Source: Lentisphaerae bacterium GWF2_50_93 (GTDB lineage Bacteria > Verrucomicrobiota > Lentisphaeria > Victivallales > GWF2-50-93). Taken from it: DNA of 64,000 bases. The stretch is from contig MHBI01000058.1 of the NCBI GenBank assembly GCA_001804815.1, forward strand, positions 1 to 64,000, in the 5' to 3' direction. The position numbers and the translations under genes were made by a program. Below, piece by piece: positions 42,663 to 50,968 of this stretch; within the stretch, counting starts at the first letter, position 1; every line of letters begins with the position of its first letter. The notes below the pieces were generated by a model. The model did not search any database and was not told the DNA's origin. It was given only the letters and a program-made list of their open reading frames with translations.

Positions 42663-42941
42663 GGGAACCTCTAAAAATTGGCATATGGCGCGCAACAATA
42701 AATTATGGACTTATGGCAAGGAGTGGAATTCAGGAGCAGCCCTGAAACGGGCTGTGACTGAGTTCCGGACGAAGCCAGAATCCATAAGAACTTGTTGCCC
42801 TGCGGGTTGCGGATCTTTTTGGCTCAAAGGAGAATGTTCTTCATTCGGCGTATCACCTTGGATACGCCTCAATTCAGAAATTCTCTTTGCGCTTTCAAAA
42901 ATCTTCCGCAACGCGCCAAATGCGAATTTTTAGAGGTTCCC
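42663..42941. mobile_element. 279-bp MITE-like element with terminal inverted repeats
   Basis: The first and last 17 bp are perfect inverted copies: GGGAACCTCTAAAAATT at 42663-42679 and its complement at 42925-42941. The similarity continues less perfectly for another 13 bp (GGCGCG on both sides). TAAA stands directly outside each end (42659-42662 and 42942-42945), a likely 4-bp target-site duplication. No transposase is encoded; an 82-codon frame (42685-42933) runs through the element but ends inside the terminal repeat and is not supported. It lies between a Gfo/Idh gene and the ABC transporter gene. Confidence 0.85.
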
Positions 42942-42971
42942 TAAAACAAAAGGGATTACACATATTTCCAC

Positions 42972-44753
42972 ATGAAAGAATTTTTCCATTATATCCTGTT
43001 CGCGCTTAGGATCAGCAAGGGCAAAGTACTCTTCTTCCTGCTCCTATCCATTGCTGCGGCAATCTGTGAGGCGCTGGCGGCCGCCTCGATAATTTCCGCC
43101 ATAAACCACGGGTCCGGTCTCGGCGAAAACAATTTCATTTCGCGAAGCATTATTTCATTGCTCAAATACCTGCCCTTCACTTCTGATTCATCCTCAGTAC
43201 TCGCCGTCCTCCTTCTTTTCACAGCATTTTTCTTCCTGTTGAGGGGTGCTCTTCTGATGTTCAGCGAATGGTACATATCCAGTTTTCTCGGGAACCTCTA
43301 CATGCGCCTCCAAAAGGAGCTCCTGGACGCACTCTACATGACGGATTATCAGACTTTCCTGTCCTACAACATCGGAGATCTGAGCAATATCGCCATAGTC
43401 CAGCTGAAGGTAGTTGTCCAGTCCCTGCGTTCATTTATAACAGTCATTTCGTCCTCCATCTTCGTAATAGCGTATCTAGTCCTACCCCTCCTGGTCAACT
43501 ATGAGATGGCAATGCTCGCCATCATAACATTCGCGCCAATAGCCATCATAATCAGGCATGTAAGCCGCAAGCTGAAGGCCTTTTCACTTGAAACAGTTTC
43601 CGCGAATGGAGACATCAACAGCATCGTCCTGCAGGTGCTTTCCAACTACCGGTACCTGAAGTCGACAGGGACATTCCAGAAAACCTACAAGAAACTCGAC
43701 AAGATAGCCCGTAATATCGCATCCCTCATGATCAAGCTATCCATATGGGGAAGCGTATCCCCAAATGTCATGACTCCATTTGCCGTAGCGATAATCTGCG
43801 GACTTACCTACTGGCAGGTGGCCGTCCAGCATACCCCGATAATAGAGGCCTGCGCCGTTCTCGGCCTGCTCTATCATTCCGCACAGCAGGCGATAAGCGT
43901 CCCGACATCATATCAGAAGTTCCTGGCCACTGCAGGATCGATCGACATCTACTTGGAATTCATCACAAACCTGTTCAAAAATGCCGAACCTGCATCTGCC
44001 AATATGAAGACCCCTGATTTCTCAGGTCCAATAGTCCTCCAGGACGTCTCCTTCCAGTATTCAACTTCCTCATCTCCGGTCTTTTCCGGCATCTCCCTCT
44101 CCATTCCCCAGAAATCCTTTGTAGGATTTGTCGGAGAATCAGGTTCAGGCAAGTCCACATTCGTCAATATGATCACCGGGCTTCTCCGTCCGAGTTCCGG
44201 AAAAATAACCATTTCAGGAACCGACTACAGCGAACTGAACATACAGGAGCTGCGCCGTTCCATAGCATATGTGACACAGGAAGCCGTGATTTTCAATGAT
44301 ACTGTCCTGAACAACATTTCTCTCTGGGACGGACCCACATCCGATACTGCAGCCATCGAGGCCTCCCGGAAATCCTCCGCCGACAAGTTCATTGAGAAGC
44401 TCCCCAACGGATATCAGACCATGCTAGGAGACAACGGCATAAACATATCAGGAGGTCAACGCCAGCGGATTTCAATAGCCAGGGAATTATTCAAGGATGC
44501 CGACATCCTTCTCCTTGACGAGGCCACAAGCGCACTTGACTCCGAGACGGAATACCTCATCCAGAAAAGCATCCGGGACTGCCATGGGCAGAAAACAATA
44601 ATTGCAGTTGCGCACAGGCTCTCCACGATCAAGTACTGCGACTGCATATTCGTGTTGGAAAAAGGCAAGATCGTCGAGCATGGCAAGTATGACGAGCTAT
44701 ACGCTAAAAACGGCAGGTTCCGCCAGATGGTCGACAGCCAGTCTCTTAATTGA
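42972..44753 (+). CDS. ABC transporter, fused permease and ATPase (MsbA/PglK-type)
   Basis: A 593-residue half-transporter. Five to six membrane helices occupy about residues 1-320. The ATPase has Walker A GESGSGKST near 386-394, signature ISGGQRQRIS near 490, Walker B DILLLDEATSALD near 510, and the H-loop in IIAVAHRLSTI. This group flips lipid-linked sugars or lipids across the inner membrane (MsbA, PglK). In a locus without Wzx it is the natural export step for the glycan or its lipid-linked unit. Its stop is followed at once by a short-repeat array. Confidence 0.9.
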   Translation: MKEFFHYILFALRISKGKVLFFLLLSIAAAICEALAAASIISAINHGSGLGENNFISRSIISLLKYLPFTSDSSSVLAVLLLFTAFFFLLRGALLMFSEWYISSFLGNLYMRLQKELLDALYMTDYQTFLSYNIGDLSNIAIVQLKVVVQSLRSFITVISSSIFVIAYLVLPLLVNYEMAMLAIITFAPIAIIIRHVSRKLKAFSLETVSANGDINSIVLQVLSNYRYLKSTGTFQKTYKKLDKIARNIASLMIKLSIWGSVSPNVMTPFAVAIICGLTYWQVAVQHTPIIEACAVLGLLYHSAQQAISVPTSYQKFLATAGSIDIYLEFITNLFKNAEPASANMKTPDFSGPIVLQDVSFQYSTSSSPVFSGISLSIPQKSFVGFVGESGSGKSTFVNMITGLLRPSSGKITISGTDYSELNIQELRRSIAYVTQEAVIFNDTVLNNISLWDGPTSDTAAIEASRKSSADKFIEKLPNGYQTMLGDNGINISGGQRQRISIARELFKDADILLLDEATSALDSETEYLIQKSIRDCHGQKTIIAVAHRLSTIKYCDCIFVLEKGKIVEHGKYDELYAKNGRFRQMVDSQSLN

Positions 44754-44756
44754 GCG

Positions 44757-45303
44757 ATTTGGTGATTTGGTTATTTGAAGATCTCTGATTTGAAGATTAA
44801 AGATTGAAGACCTGGAGATTTGAAGATTGAGTAATTTAAAGACCGAATAATTGAATAAGCTGGAATATAACAGATGAATAGCGAAGAACTTAGAAAAAGG
44901 ACAAAACAATTTGCATTAAAAGCAATAAAACTGGCTGAAGCCTTGCCGAAAACAATTTCAGGAAAAATAATATCTGTACAATTCATAAAGGCAGCAACGT
45001 CAGTGGCCTCTAATTACAGGGCCGCATGCAGGGGCCGTTCAAAAGCTGAATTTAAATCAAAGCTCCATATAGTCTTGGAAGAAGCAGATGAATCCGTATT
45101 CTGGCTTGAAATTATCATTGAATCTGGAATGCTTAATAATGCTGATGTCGCCTCTTTACTGAAAGAAGCAAACGAGCTGACTGCCATATTTTCTAAATCT
45201 CTTTTCACAGCAAGACAAAATGACTCATAAACAATCAAATATTATTTTCTTTAAATCTTAAAACAATCATTAAATCTCCAAATCTTAAAATCACCAAATA
45301 ATC
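44757..45303. repeat. Four-helix-bundle cassette B, GATTTGAAGATT-type inverted arrays
   Basis: The left array (44757-44860) starts two bases after the ABC transporter stop and repeats GATTTG/GATTGAAGA-like units. The right array (45232-45303) carries the same units on the other strand and ends at the start codon of the next gene. ATTTGGTGATTT at 44757-44768 is matched exactly by AAATCACCAAAT at 45288-45299. The four-helix-bundle gene lies between. Confidence 0.65.
44874..45230 (+). CDS. Four-helix-bundle protein (23S intervening-sequence family)
   Basis: A 118-residue helical protein: ELRKRTKQFALKAIKLAEAL, QFIKAATSVASNYRAACR and FKSKLHIVLEEADESVFWLE are the conserved helices of TIGR02436. 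It is of the shorter branch that also includes the copy at 48702 and the fragment at 47236, distinct from the 155-residue copy at 11276. It lies inside cassette B between the ABC transporter and the first asparagine-synthase-like gene. Function unknown. Confidence 0.85.
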   Translation: MNSEELRKRTKQFALKAIKLAEALPKTISGKIISVQFIKAATSVASNYRAACRGRSKAEFKSKLHIVLEEADESVFWLEIIIESGMLNNADVASLLKEANELTAIFSKSLFTARQNDS

Positions 45304-47154
45304 ATGTGCGGATTCGTAGGAATAATTTCTAAGAACGGCAGACATTTCCCTGAAAAGACACTCAGGGAGATGACCGGCATCATAACCCATCGCGGCCCTG
45401 ACGATGAGGGTTTCTTCTTCCAGGACGACTGGCTTGCTCTCGGTTTCAGGAGGCTGAGCATCATAGATCTCAGTCCGAAGGGGCATCAGCCGATGCTCAG
45501 CCACGACAGGCGTTACGCCATAGTATTCAACGGGGAAATCTACAATTACTGCGAAATCCGCAAGGAACTGGAGAAGGAGAACTATCCCTTCCAGTCGCAT
45601 ACTGACACGGAGGTCATACTCGCGGCGTACCAGCGCTGGGGCGGCAAGTGCCTCTCTAAATTTGTAGGGATGTTCTCATTCGTCATCGCGGACTTGAAGG
45701 AAAGGACAGTTTTCATCGCCAGGGATCCTCTGGGCATCAAGCCGCTTTTCTACTACGAGGACGCAGACCATTATATTTTCTGCAGCGAAGTGAAATCCCT
45801 CCTGCCCTACTGCACCCTCAGCCCTAACTTCGATTCATTGAAGGAATATCTGGTCTTCCGTTCCCTGATAGGAAAGAACACCTTGTTCAAGAATGTGTTC
45901 AACCTGAAGGAAGGCCATTGCATGGAATTCAGGAACGGGCGCATGGTTGAAACGGAATACTTTGATCTGGCTTCGACCCTGAAGCCGGACTACGGCAAAT
46001 CATTTGAGCAGACATGCGATGAAGTTGAATCCACACTGCAGGAGAGCATCAGGATCCATCTCCGCAGCGATGTCGAACTCGGCGTGCAGCTGAGCGGCGG
46101 GGTTGATTCAAGCCTGATCACGGCAATGGCTTCGCGCCAGACAGGGAAAAAGTTCCATTCATTTTCAATATCCTTTGGAAATTCCGCACATGATGAATCT
46201 GAATACCAGAAACGCGTATCCTCAAGATATGGAACCGAGCACCATGACTTCGAGGCTGACGAGAACTGCTTCTGCGATCTCCTTCCAAAATCAATATGGC
46301 ACTACGAACATCCATTGAATGATCCAAACTCCGTCTTCACCCTTTATCTCACGCAGAAGGCGAGGAAGTTCATAACAGTGATGCTCGCCGGAGAAGGCGC
46401 CGACGAGGCCTTCCTCGGATATTCAAGGTTCTATCCTTCGGCGATAAAAAGCCTCAGGCGCAGGACATTCCTCTACAGGCATCCTGCGTTGAGGGAGACG
46501 CTATACAAGGTCACTGGCAAAAAAATATTCAATGTCACAAGATACAATCCCGCGATGTACGTCCTGTCATATTCCGACTTGAACATCACTGACAAGATTC
46601 TCAAGGGTGATGACATGTCCTACTGTCCAGGAAGAGCTGAATGGCTGAGAAAGGCCTGCGGTGACGTCCTCAACGAGGCCATGCTCCAGGATCAAGCGTG
46701 CGATCTCCCGCAGTGGTTCTGGCGCTCTGACAGGCTGGGCATGGCGTCCTCGATGGAGATCAGGGTGCCTTTCTGTACTGTCCCCATGTTCAAACTCGCC
46801 AATACAATCCCCTACGAAAAGAGAGTCTACAACGGCGAAAGGAAGGCAGTACTTAAGAAGATCGCCGAGAAGTACATCGACAATGATCAAATCTACAGGA
46901 AGAAAATCGGATTTGGAACGCCGATAGATTCATGGCTTTCAGGCGAAGGCCCCTATTCAAGGATGTTTTCTGAAACTGTCGGGTCGGCAAGCTTCAAGTC
47001 CAGGGATTTCATCGACCACGGATTCTTCAGCCAAATCCTCTCCTCCCACAGGAACGGCTCCTACGAGGAGAGGAACATCGGGTTCCTATGGACGCATTTC
47101 AACCTCGAACTCTGGTATAGGACTTTTTTCGAGGGAGGATGGAAGAAGTGCTGA
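45304..47154 (+). CDS. Asparagine-synthase-like amidotransferase 1
   Basis: A 616-residue AsnB-type enzyme. Cys2 (MCGFVG) is the glutaminase nucleophile, RGPDDEG and FNGEIYNY complete that domain (about 2-200). The synthase domain has the PP-loop SGGVDS at about 265-270 and AGEGADEAFLGY. In glycan loci these enzymes amidate sugar carboxylates such as uronic or nonulosonic acids. The start codon directly abuts the right array of cassette B, so there is no ordinary ribosome binding site. It is followed by a truncated four-helix-bundle cassette. Confidence 0.9.
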   Translation: MCGFVGIISKNGRHFPEKTLREMTGIITHRGPDDEGFFFQDDWLALGFRRLSIIDLSPKGHQPMLSHDRRYAIVFNGEIYNYCEIRKELEKENYPFQSHTDTEVILAAYQRWGGKCLSKFVGMFSFVIADLKERTVFIARDPLGIKPLFYYEDADHYIFCSEVKSLLPYCTLSPNFDSLKEYLVFRSLIGKNTLFKNVFNLKEGHCMEFRNGRMVETEYFDLASTLKPDYGKSFEQTCDEVESTLQESIRIHLRSDVELGVQLSGGVDSSLITAMASRQTGKKFHSFSISFGNSAHDESEYQKRVSSRYGTEHHDFEADENCFCDLLPKSIWHYEHPLNDPNSVFTLYLTQKARKFITVMLAGEGADEAFLGYSRFYPSAIKSLRRRTFLYRHPALRETLYKVTGKKIFNVTRYNPAMYVLSYSDLNITDKILKGDDMSYCPGRAEWLRKACGDVLNEAMLQDQACDLPQWFWRSDRLGMASSMEIRVPFCTVPMFKLANTIPYEKRVYNGERKAVLKKIAEKYIDNDQIYRKKIGFGTPIDSWLSGEGPYSRMFSETVGSASFKSRDFIDHGFFSQILSSHRNGSYEERNIGFLWTHFNLELWYRTFFEGGWKKC

Positions 47155-47158
47155 AATT

Positions 47159-47348
47159 AGAATTTAGAAATGTAGAAAGTAGAAAACTAAATTTAAACAA
47201 TTAAATAGAATCCAGGAACCAAAAGAGGGGAAGGCATGGCAGAATATTCTAAAAAAACCGATCTTGAAAAAAGAACAAAAGTGTTCGCTATTAACTTGAT
47301 TAAGTTTATTTCATCTTACAGTTTTCTAAATTCTACTTTCTAAATTCT
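47159..47348. repeat. Decayed cassette C, AGAATTTAGAAA-type inverted arrays
   Basis: The left array begins a few bases after the stop of the amidotransferase gene. AGAATTTAGAAA at 47159-47170 is matched exactly by TTTCTAAATTCT at 47337-47348, and AAAGTAGAAAAC at 47176-47187 is shared with cassette D. Between them lies only the first part of a four-helix-bundle gene. The right array ends five bases before the ATG of the next gene. Confidence 0.65.
47236..47343 (+). pseudogene. Truncated four-helix-bundle gene
   Basis: A 35-codon remnant. It begins like the intact copy at 48702 (both share KTDLE-x-RTK-x-FAI-x-LIKFIS), then runs straight into the right repeat array, where the stop codon lies. 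The rest of the gene, about 85 codons, is missing. This is a deletion between the gene's start region and its own right array, showing how gene-less array pairs could arise. Confidence 0.75.
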
Positions 47349-47353
47349 AAATC

Positions 47354-48676
47354 ATGAATTCCTTAAAATCAACATCTCAAAAAAAACTCCTTGCCGGGCT
47401 GATCATTTCACTCCTGTGCTTTGCTGCGTTCACGTATGTCAACTACTGGATCTTCAAGCACAAGACCGAGGGGTTCCTGAACAAGTACGGCAATTACCCG
47501 GACTTCTACATCCTTGATGAGACTCCGGCAATTGTCGGGTTCAAGAAGAGGGGAGTCGGACAGCTCCAGTGCATCATATCGCCGAAGACGGCGGATTCGT
47601 GGACAATCAAGATGCCGGACGGCACCGTAAGCAAATCCCAGGATCCCAATCCGGTCATCACGCTTAAAAATGGAAAGAACAGGTATGAACTGACACCTGG
47701 ATCCAAGGATGGCCTCCCATTGATCCTGAATATATCCTATGTAGGTTCTGAAACATACAAGAAAAGAGGCAACAGCTCCGCAGACAACTATTACATTACC
47801 GAATCGAACTATCCAATCATTGCTCACAAGAGTTACGGAACATATGACTTTGCATACCGTGAGGAGCTTTATAAAAAAGAGGAGGTTGCCGAGGCGAAGA
47901 AGATGATATATGGGGAAATGGGAGTCCTTGAAAATGATGGCTCCAGGGAAAGGATATTGAAGATCAGCAAGTACCTTTATGACATGATCGAACAATACGC
48001 AGGCATTCCTTCCGACAGCATGAAATACCTCTCCCCTCTTGATCAATACAAGCGTATAATAAGCGGAAAGGATGGTGCATGGTGCCATAATTCCGCAGTA
48101 ATATATGCTTTCTTCATGACCTCCGCAGGGATACCGACAAGACTCGTAAGCCTGGAAGGTGAAATCGACCAGGTTAAGATTGCCGGCCATATTTTCGCGG
48201 AAAGCTTTATAAAGGAAAAGAACAAGTGGGCCTACAGCGATTTGGACAATGGGTTCTTCCTGGTTGAGGACGCCAACGGAATTCCCTTTACCACTATGGA
48301 ACTGATAAATCTAAAGGCAACGGACTCCATTGGAAAGGCCTTTTTCATCTGCTATGAAAAGAAGGAAATAAGGAAACGCACCTTCGACTCCAGGACATTC
48401 AACCAGTTTGAAGATATCAGGAACAAACCAAATATGGAAATCATATATCAGCTTCCTAGGGCGAACAGATATTCGCTTCCATCAATGCTGAGCCGTTACA
48501 CAGTCAACCCCGATATCGCATATTCACCTGACGGCAGCAACTTCAAGTATTACGTCAAACTCTCTTTTCTAGCTCTGGGACTAATCTCCCTCGTATCTGT
48601 ACTTTTATGCGGATTGATGTTGATAAAATTTAGAAAGTTGAATTTAGAAAGTAGAAAACTGGTCTTAGAAAATTAA
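47354..48676 (+). CDS. Membrane-anchored transglutaminase-like protein
   Basis: A 440-residue protein with membrane helices at about 14-33 and 400-425. The middle holds a transglutaminase/protease-like core with the triad Cys in GAWCHNSAVIYAFF, His in AGHIFAESF and Asp in YSDLDNG. In other bacteria such domains act as peptidases or amide-forming enzymes outside the membrane. It sits among amidotransferase genes, so it may process a glycan- or peptide-linked amide; that is a guess. Its last 15 or so residues, after the second membrane helix, are translated from the left repeat array of cassette D. Confidence 0.75.
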   Translation: MNSLKSTSQKKLLAGLIISLLCFAAFTYVNYWIFKHKTEGFLNKYGNYPDFYILDETPAIVGFKKRGVGQLQCIISPKTADSWTIKMPDGTVSKSQDPNPVITLKNGKNRYELTPGSKDGLPLILNISYVGSETYKKRGNSSADNYYITESNYPIIAHKSYGTYDFAYREELYKKEEVAEAKKMIYGEMGVLENDGSRERILKISKYLYDMIEQYAGIPSDSMKYLSPLDQYKRIISGKDGAWCHNSAVIYAFFMTSAGIPTRLVSLEGEIDQVKIAGHIFAESFIKEKNKWAYSDLDNGFFLVEDANGIPFTTMELINLKATDSIGKAFFICYEKKEIRKRTFDSRTFNQFEDIRNKPNMEIIYQLPRANRYSLPSMLSRYTVNPDIAYSPDGSNFKYYVKLSFLALGLISLVSVLLCGLMLIKFRKLNLESRKLVLEN

Positions 48677-49108
48677 ATTCAACAAAGAAAGAAAATGAAA
48701 CATGCCAAGACTTTTAAGCAAAACGGATCTTGAAGAAAGGACAAAGCTATTCGCTATTGCTTTAATCAAATTCATTTCAACCTTGCCTCGCTCCAATATT
48801 AATGATGTAATTTTATATCAGCTTTTGAAAGCTGGAACCTCTATTGGTGCAAATTATCGCGAAGCCAATCGCGCGGAATCGAAAAATGACTTCAAACATA
48901 AAATAGGAATCGTCCAAAAAGAAGCTTCAGAAACGCAATGCTGGCTTGAGCTGATGAATGAAACTGATTTATTCGACAAGTCCAAAGTACTGCCGCTTCT
49001 GAATGAATCTTCAGAGCTTCTTGCAATATTCACTTCCATCGGCAAAAAATTAAAAGGCATCTAACGTTTTCTACTTTCAAAATTCTAACTTCAACTTTGC
49101 AATTTAAT
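48627..49108. repeat. Four-helix-bundle cassette D, AGAAAGTAGAAAAC-type inverted arrays
   Basis: The left array (48627-48681) overlaps the end of the transglutaminase-like gene. AAAGTAGAAAAC at 48648-48659 is matched exactly by GTTTTCTACTTT at 49066-49077 in the right array (49066-49108). The four-helix-bundle gene lies between. Its unit is the same as in cassette C, 1.3 kb upstream, so C and D are related copies. Confidence 0.65.
48702..49064 (+). CDS. Four-helix-bundle protein (23S intervening-sequence family)
   Basis: A 120-residue helical protein. KTDLEERTKLFAIALIKFIS, LLKAGTSIGANYREANRAES and FKHKIGIVQKEASETQCWLE are the family's helices. The N-terminus is nearly the same as in the fragment at 47236. 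Its stop lies one base before the right array. As with the other copies it follows the direction of the operon and separates two metabolic genes without breaking either. Confidence 0.85.
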   Translation: MPRLLSKTDLEERTKLFAIALIKFISTLPRSNINDVILYQLLKAGTSIGANYREANRAESKNDFKHKIGIVQKEASETQCWLELMNETDLFDKSKVLPLLNESSELLAIFTSIGKKLKGI

Positions 49109-49112
49109 CATC

Positions 49113-50966
49113 ATGTGCGGCATACTAATACATATCGGCAGGGAAAAACTCGGTTCCGAGCATCCTGCGCTTGAGATCATCAGACACCGTGGTCCCGACG
49201 GCCATGGCGCGATGTCATTTGAGACTCCGGCAGGATTCCTGACCCTGGGGCACAGGCGACTTGCCATCATTGATCTGGATGAAAGGTCCAACCAGCCGAT
49301 GCAATATGAAAATGGCAACTCCTGGATTGTCTTCAACGGAGAGATCTACAATTATCTGGAACTCAAGAAGGAGCTTTCGTCACTGGGCTGCGAATTCCGC
49401 ACGGAATCAGACACGGAAGTAATCCTGGCGGCGTTCCGGAAATGGGGAAGGCAGTGCCTCTCCAGATTCAATGGCATGTTCTCGTTCTGCATTTATGACA
49501 AGAAGGAGGGGCGCCTCTTTCTTGCAAGGGACAGATTCGGCATCAAGCCCCTGTACTTCTGGAACAATTCGGACACTTTCTGCGCGGCCTCCGAGATCAA
49601 GCAGTTCACGTGCATCCCGGGATTCACACCAGCGGCAAACCGTGAAAAGCTCTACCATTTCATCAACAGCAGCGATTTCGACTATGACCGCGAGACCATG
49701 TGGAAAAACGTATTCGAGATCGAGCCCGGACATTTCGCGGAGCTGAATCTCGGTTCATGGAAGCCGGGCAGTCCCTTCAAGACGGAAAAATGGTACGATC
49801 TGGATTTCGACAGGACCATTGAGATATCCTATGAAGATGCGGTCTGCGAATTCCGCAACCTGCTCAAGGATTCCATAAGACTCAGGATGAGGGCTGATGT
49901 CCCGGTAGGATTCCTGCTTTCCGGCGGCCTTGATTCCTCCTCGCTGGTCGGACTCTCCACGCAGATTCCACGTGATGCCAATGCGACTCTGAAGACATTC
50001 TCTTCGTGCTACGAGAACAGTCCCATCGATGAAAGAAAATTCATAAACGGGATGCTCGATTTCTCAAGGGCTTCATCCTCGCTGCATTTCCCGAAACCGC
50101 AGGAGGTGCCGGAAAACCTCGACAGGATAATCTGGCACAATGATATTCCTGTAAGACATGGATCTCCGGTTCCACACTGGCTCCTGTACAAGCATATCAG
50201 GGAGGACAACGATTTCAGGAAGGTGATCATCGAGGGTCAGGGCGGAGACGAAATCCTCGGCGGCTACATAGATTTCTGCTGGAGCTTCATCTTTGAACTG
50301 CTGATGGCTGGAAAGATCTCCTCTTTCTCCAATGAGTTCAGCGCCTTCAGGGCCAAAGACAAGTTCTCCCTCAAGATATTCATGAGGAAGTTCGGCAGGA
50401 TGATGTTCCCCGAGACCGTCAGCTATCCGGCCAATCCAGCGATAATCCCGGAGAGTCTCATTGGGAGCGCCCCTGTACCTCCGATTCCAATAAGGAGGGA
50501 ACAGCCCTCCGTGAAGGATATGCACAGGGCGAGAATGAGGATATTGAGATACATTCTGCATAATGTCGACCGCAATTCGATGTCACATTCAAGGGAGACC
50601 AGGGTTCCATTCCTGGACTACAGGCTGGCTGAATTCTGCGTAAGCCTGCCGAGCCGGCACAAACTGTCTTCAGGAACCACGAAACGGGTCCTCAGGTCGG
50701 CCGTAGGCGGAATTGTGCCTGACATGATAATCAACCGCGTCGACAAGCAGGGCTATTCAAGTCCGATGCCCTCATGGCTCGGAAAGGAGATAAGCGGATT
50801 CTTCAAGGAAAGCGTGGACGAGGCGTCGAAACTTCCTTTTGCGAACAGGAAGCTGGTCCTGCTGAAGGCCGAAGACTTCCATGCCGGAAAGAGCCAGTTC
50901 GACCCGGTTCTCTGGAATTTGATTACAGCTGACAAATGGATTAAAATGTTTAAAATATCGGTGTAG
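49113..50966 (+). CDS. Asparagine-synthase-like amidotransferase 2
   Basis: A 617-residue AsnB-type protein. Cys2 (MCGILIHIG), RHRGPDGHG and FNGEIYNYLEL form the glutaminase domain; the PP-loop is SGGLDS at about 270-275 and GQGGDEILGGY follows. It probably uses glutamine to amidate a sugar carboxylate. It starts five bases behind the right array of cassette D. Two one-sided variants of the 13-bp palindrome lie in it (49389, 49845). Confidence 0.9.
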   Translation: MCGILIHIGREKLGSEHPALEIIRHRGPDGHGAMSFETPAGFLTLGHRRLAIIDLDERSNQPMQYENGNSWIVFNGEIYNYLELKKELSSLGCEFRTESDTEVILAAFRKWGRQCLSRFNGMFSFCIYDKKEGRLFLARDRFGIKPLYFWNNSDTFCAASEIKQFTCIPGFTPAANREKLYHFINSSDFDYDRETMWKNVFEIEPGHFAELNLGSWKPGSPFKTEKWYDLDFDRTIEISYEDAVCEFRNLLKDSIRLRMRADVPVGFLLSGGLDSSSLVGLSTQIPRDANATLKTFSSCYENSPIDERKFINGMLDFSRASSSLHFPKPQEVPENLDRIIWHNDIPVRHGSPVPHWLLYKHIREDNDFRKVIIEGQGGDEILGGYIDFCWSFIFELLMAGKISSFSNEFSAFRAKDKFSLKIFMRKFGRMMFPETVSYPANPAIIPESLIGSAPVPPIPIRREQPSVKDMHRARMRILRYILHNVDRNSMSHSRETRVPFLDYRLAEFCVSLPSRHKLSSGTTKRVLRSAVGGIVPDMIINRVDKQGYSSPMPSWLGKEISGFFKESVDEASKLPFANRKLVLLKAEDFHAGKSQFDPVLWNLITADKWIKMFKISV

Positions 50967-50968
50967 CC

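Noticed and set aside
42685..42933. An 82-codon frame inside the MITE-like element
   Set aside because: It begins and ends in or next to the terminal repeats and resembles no transposase; such frames are typical false genes of repeated elements.
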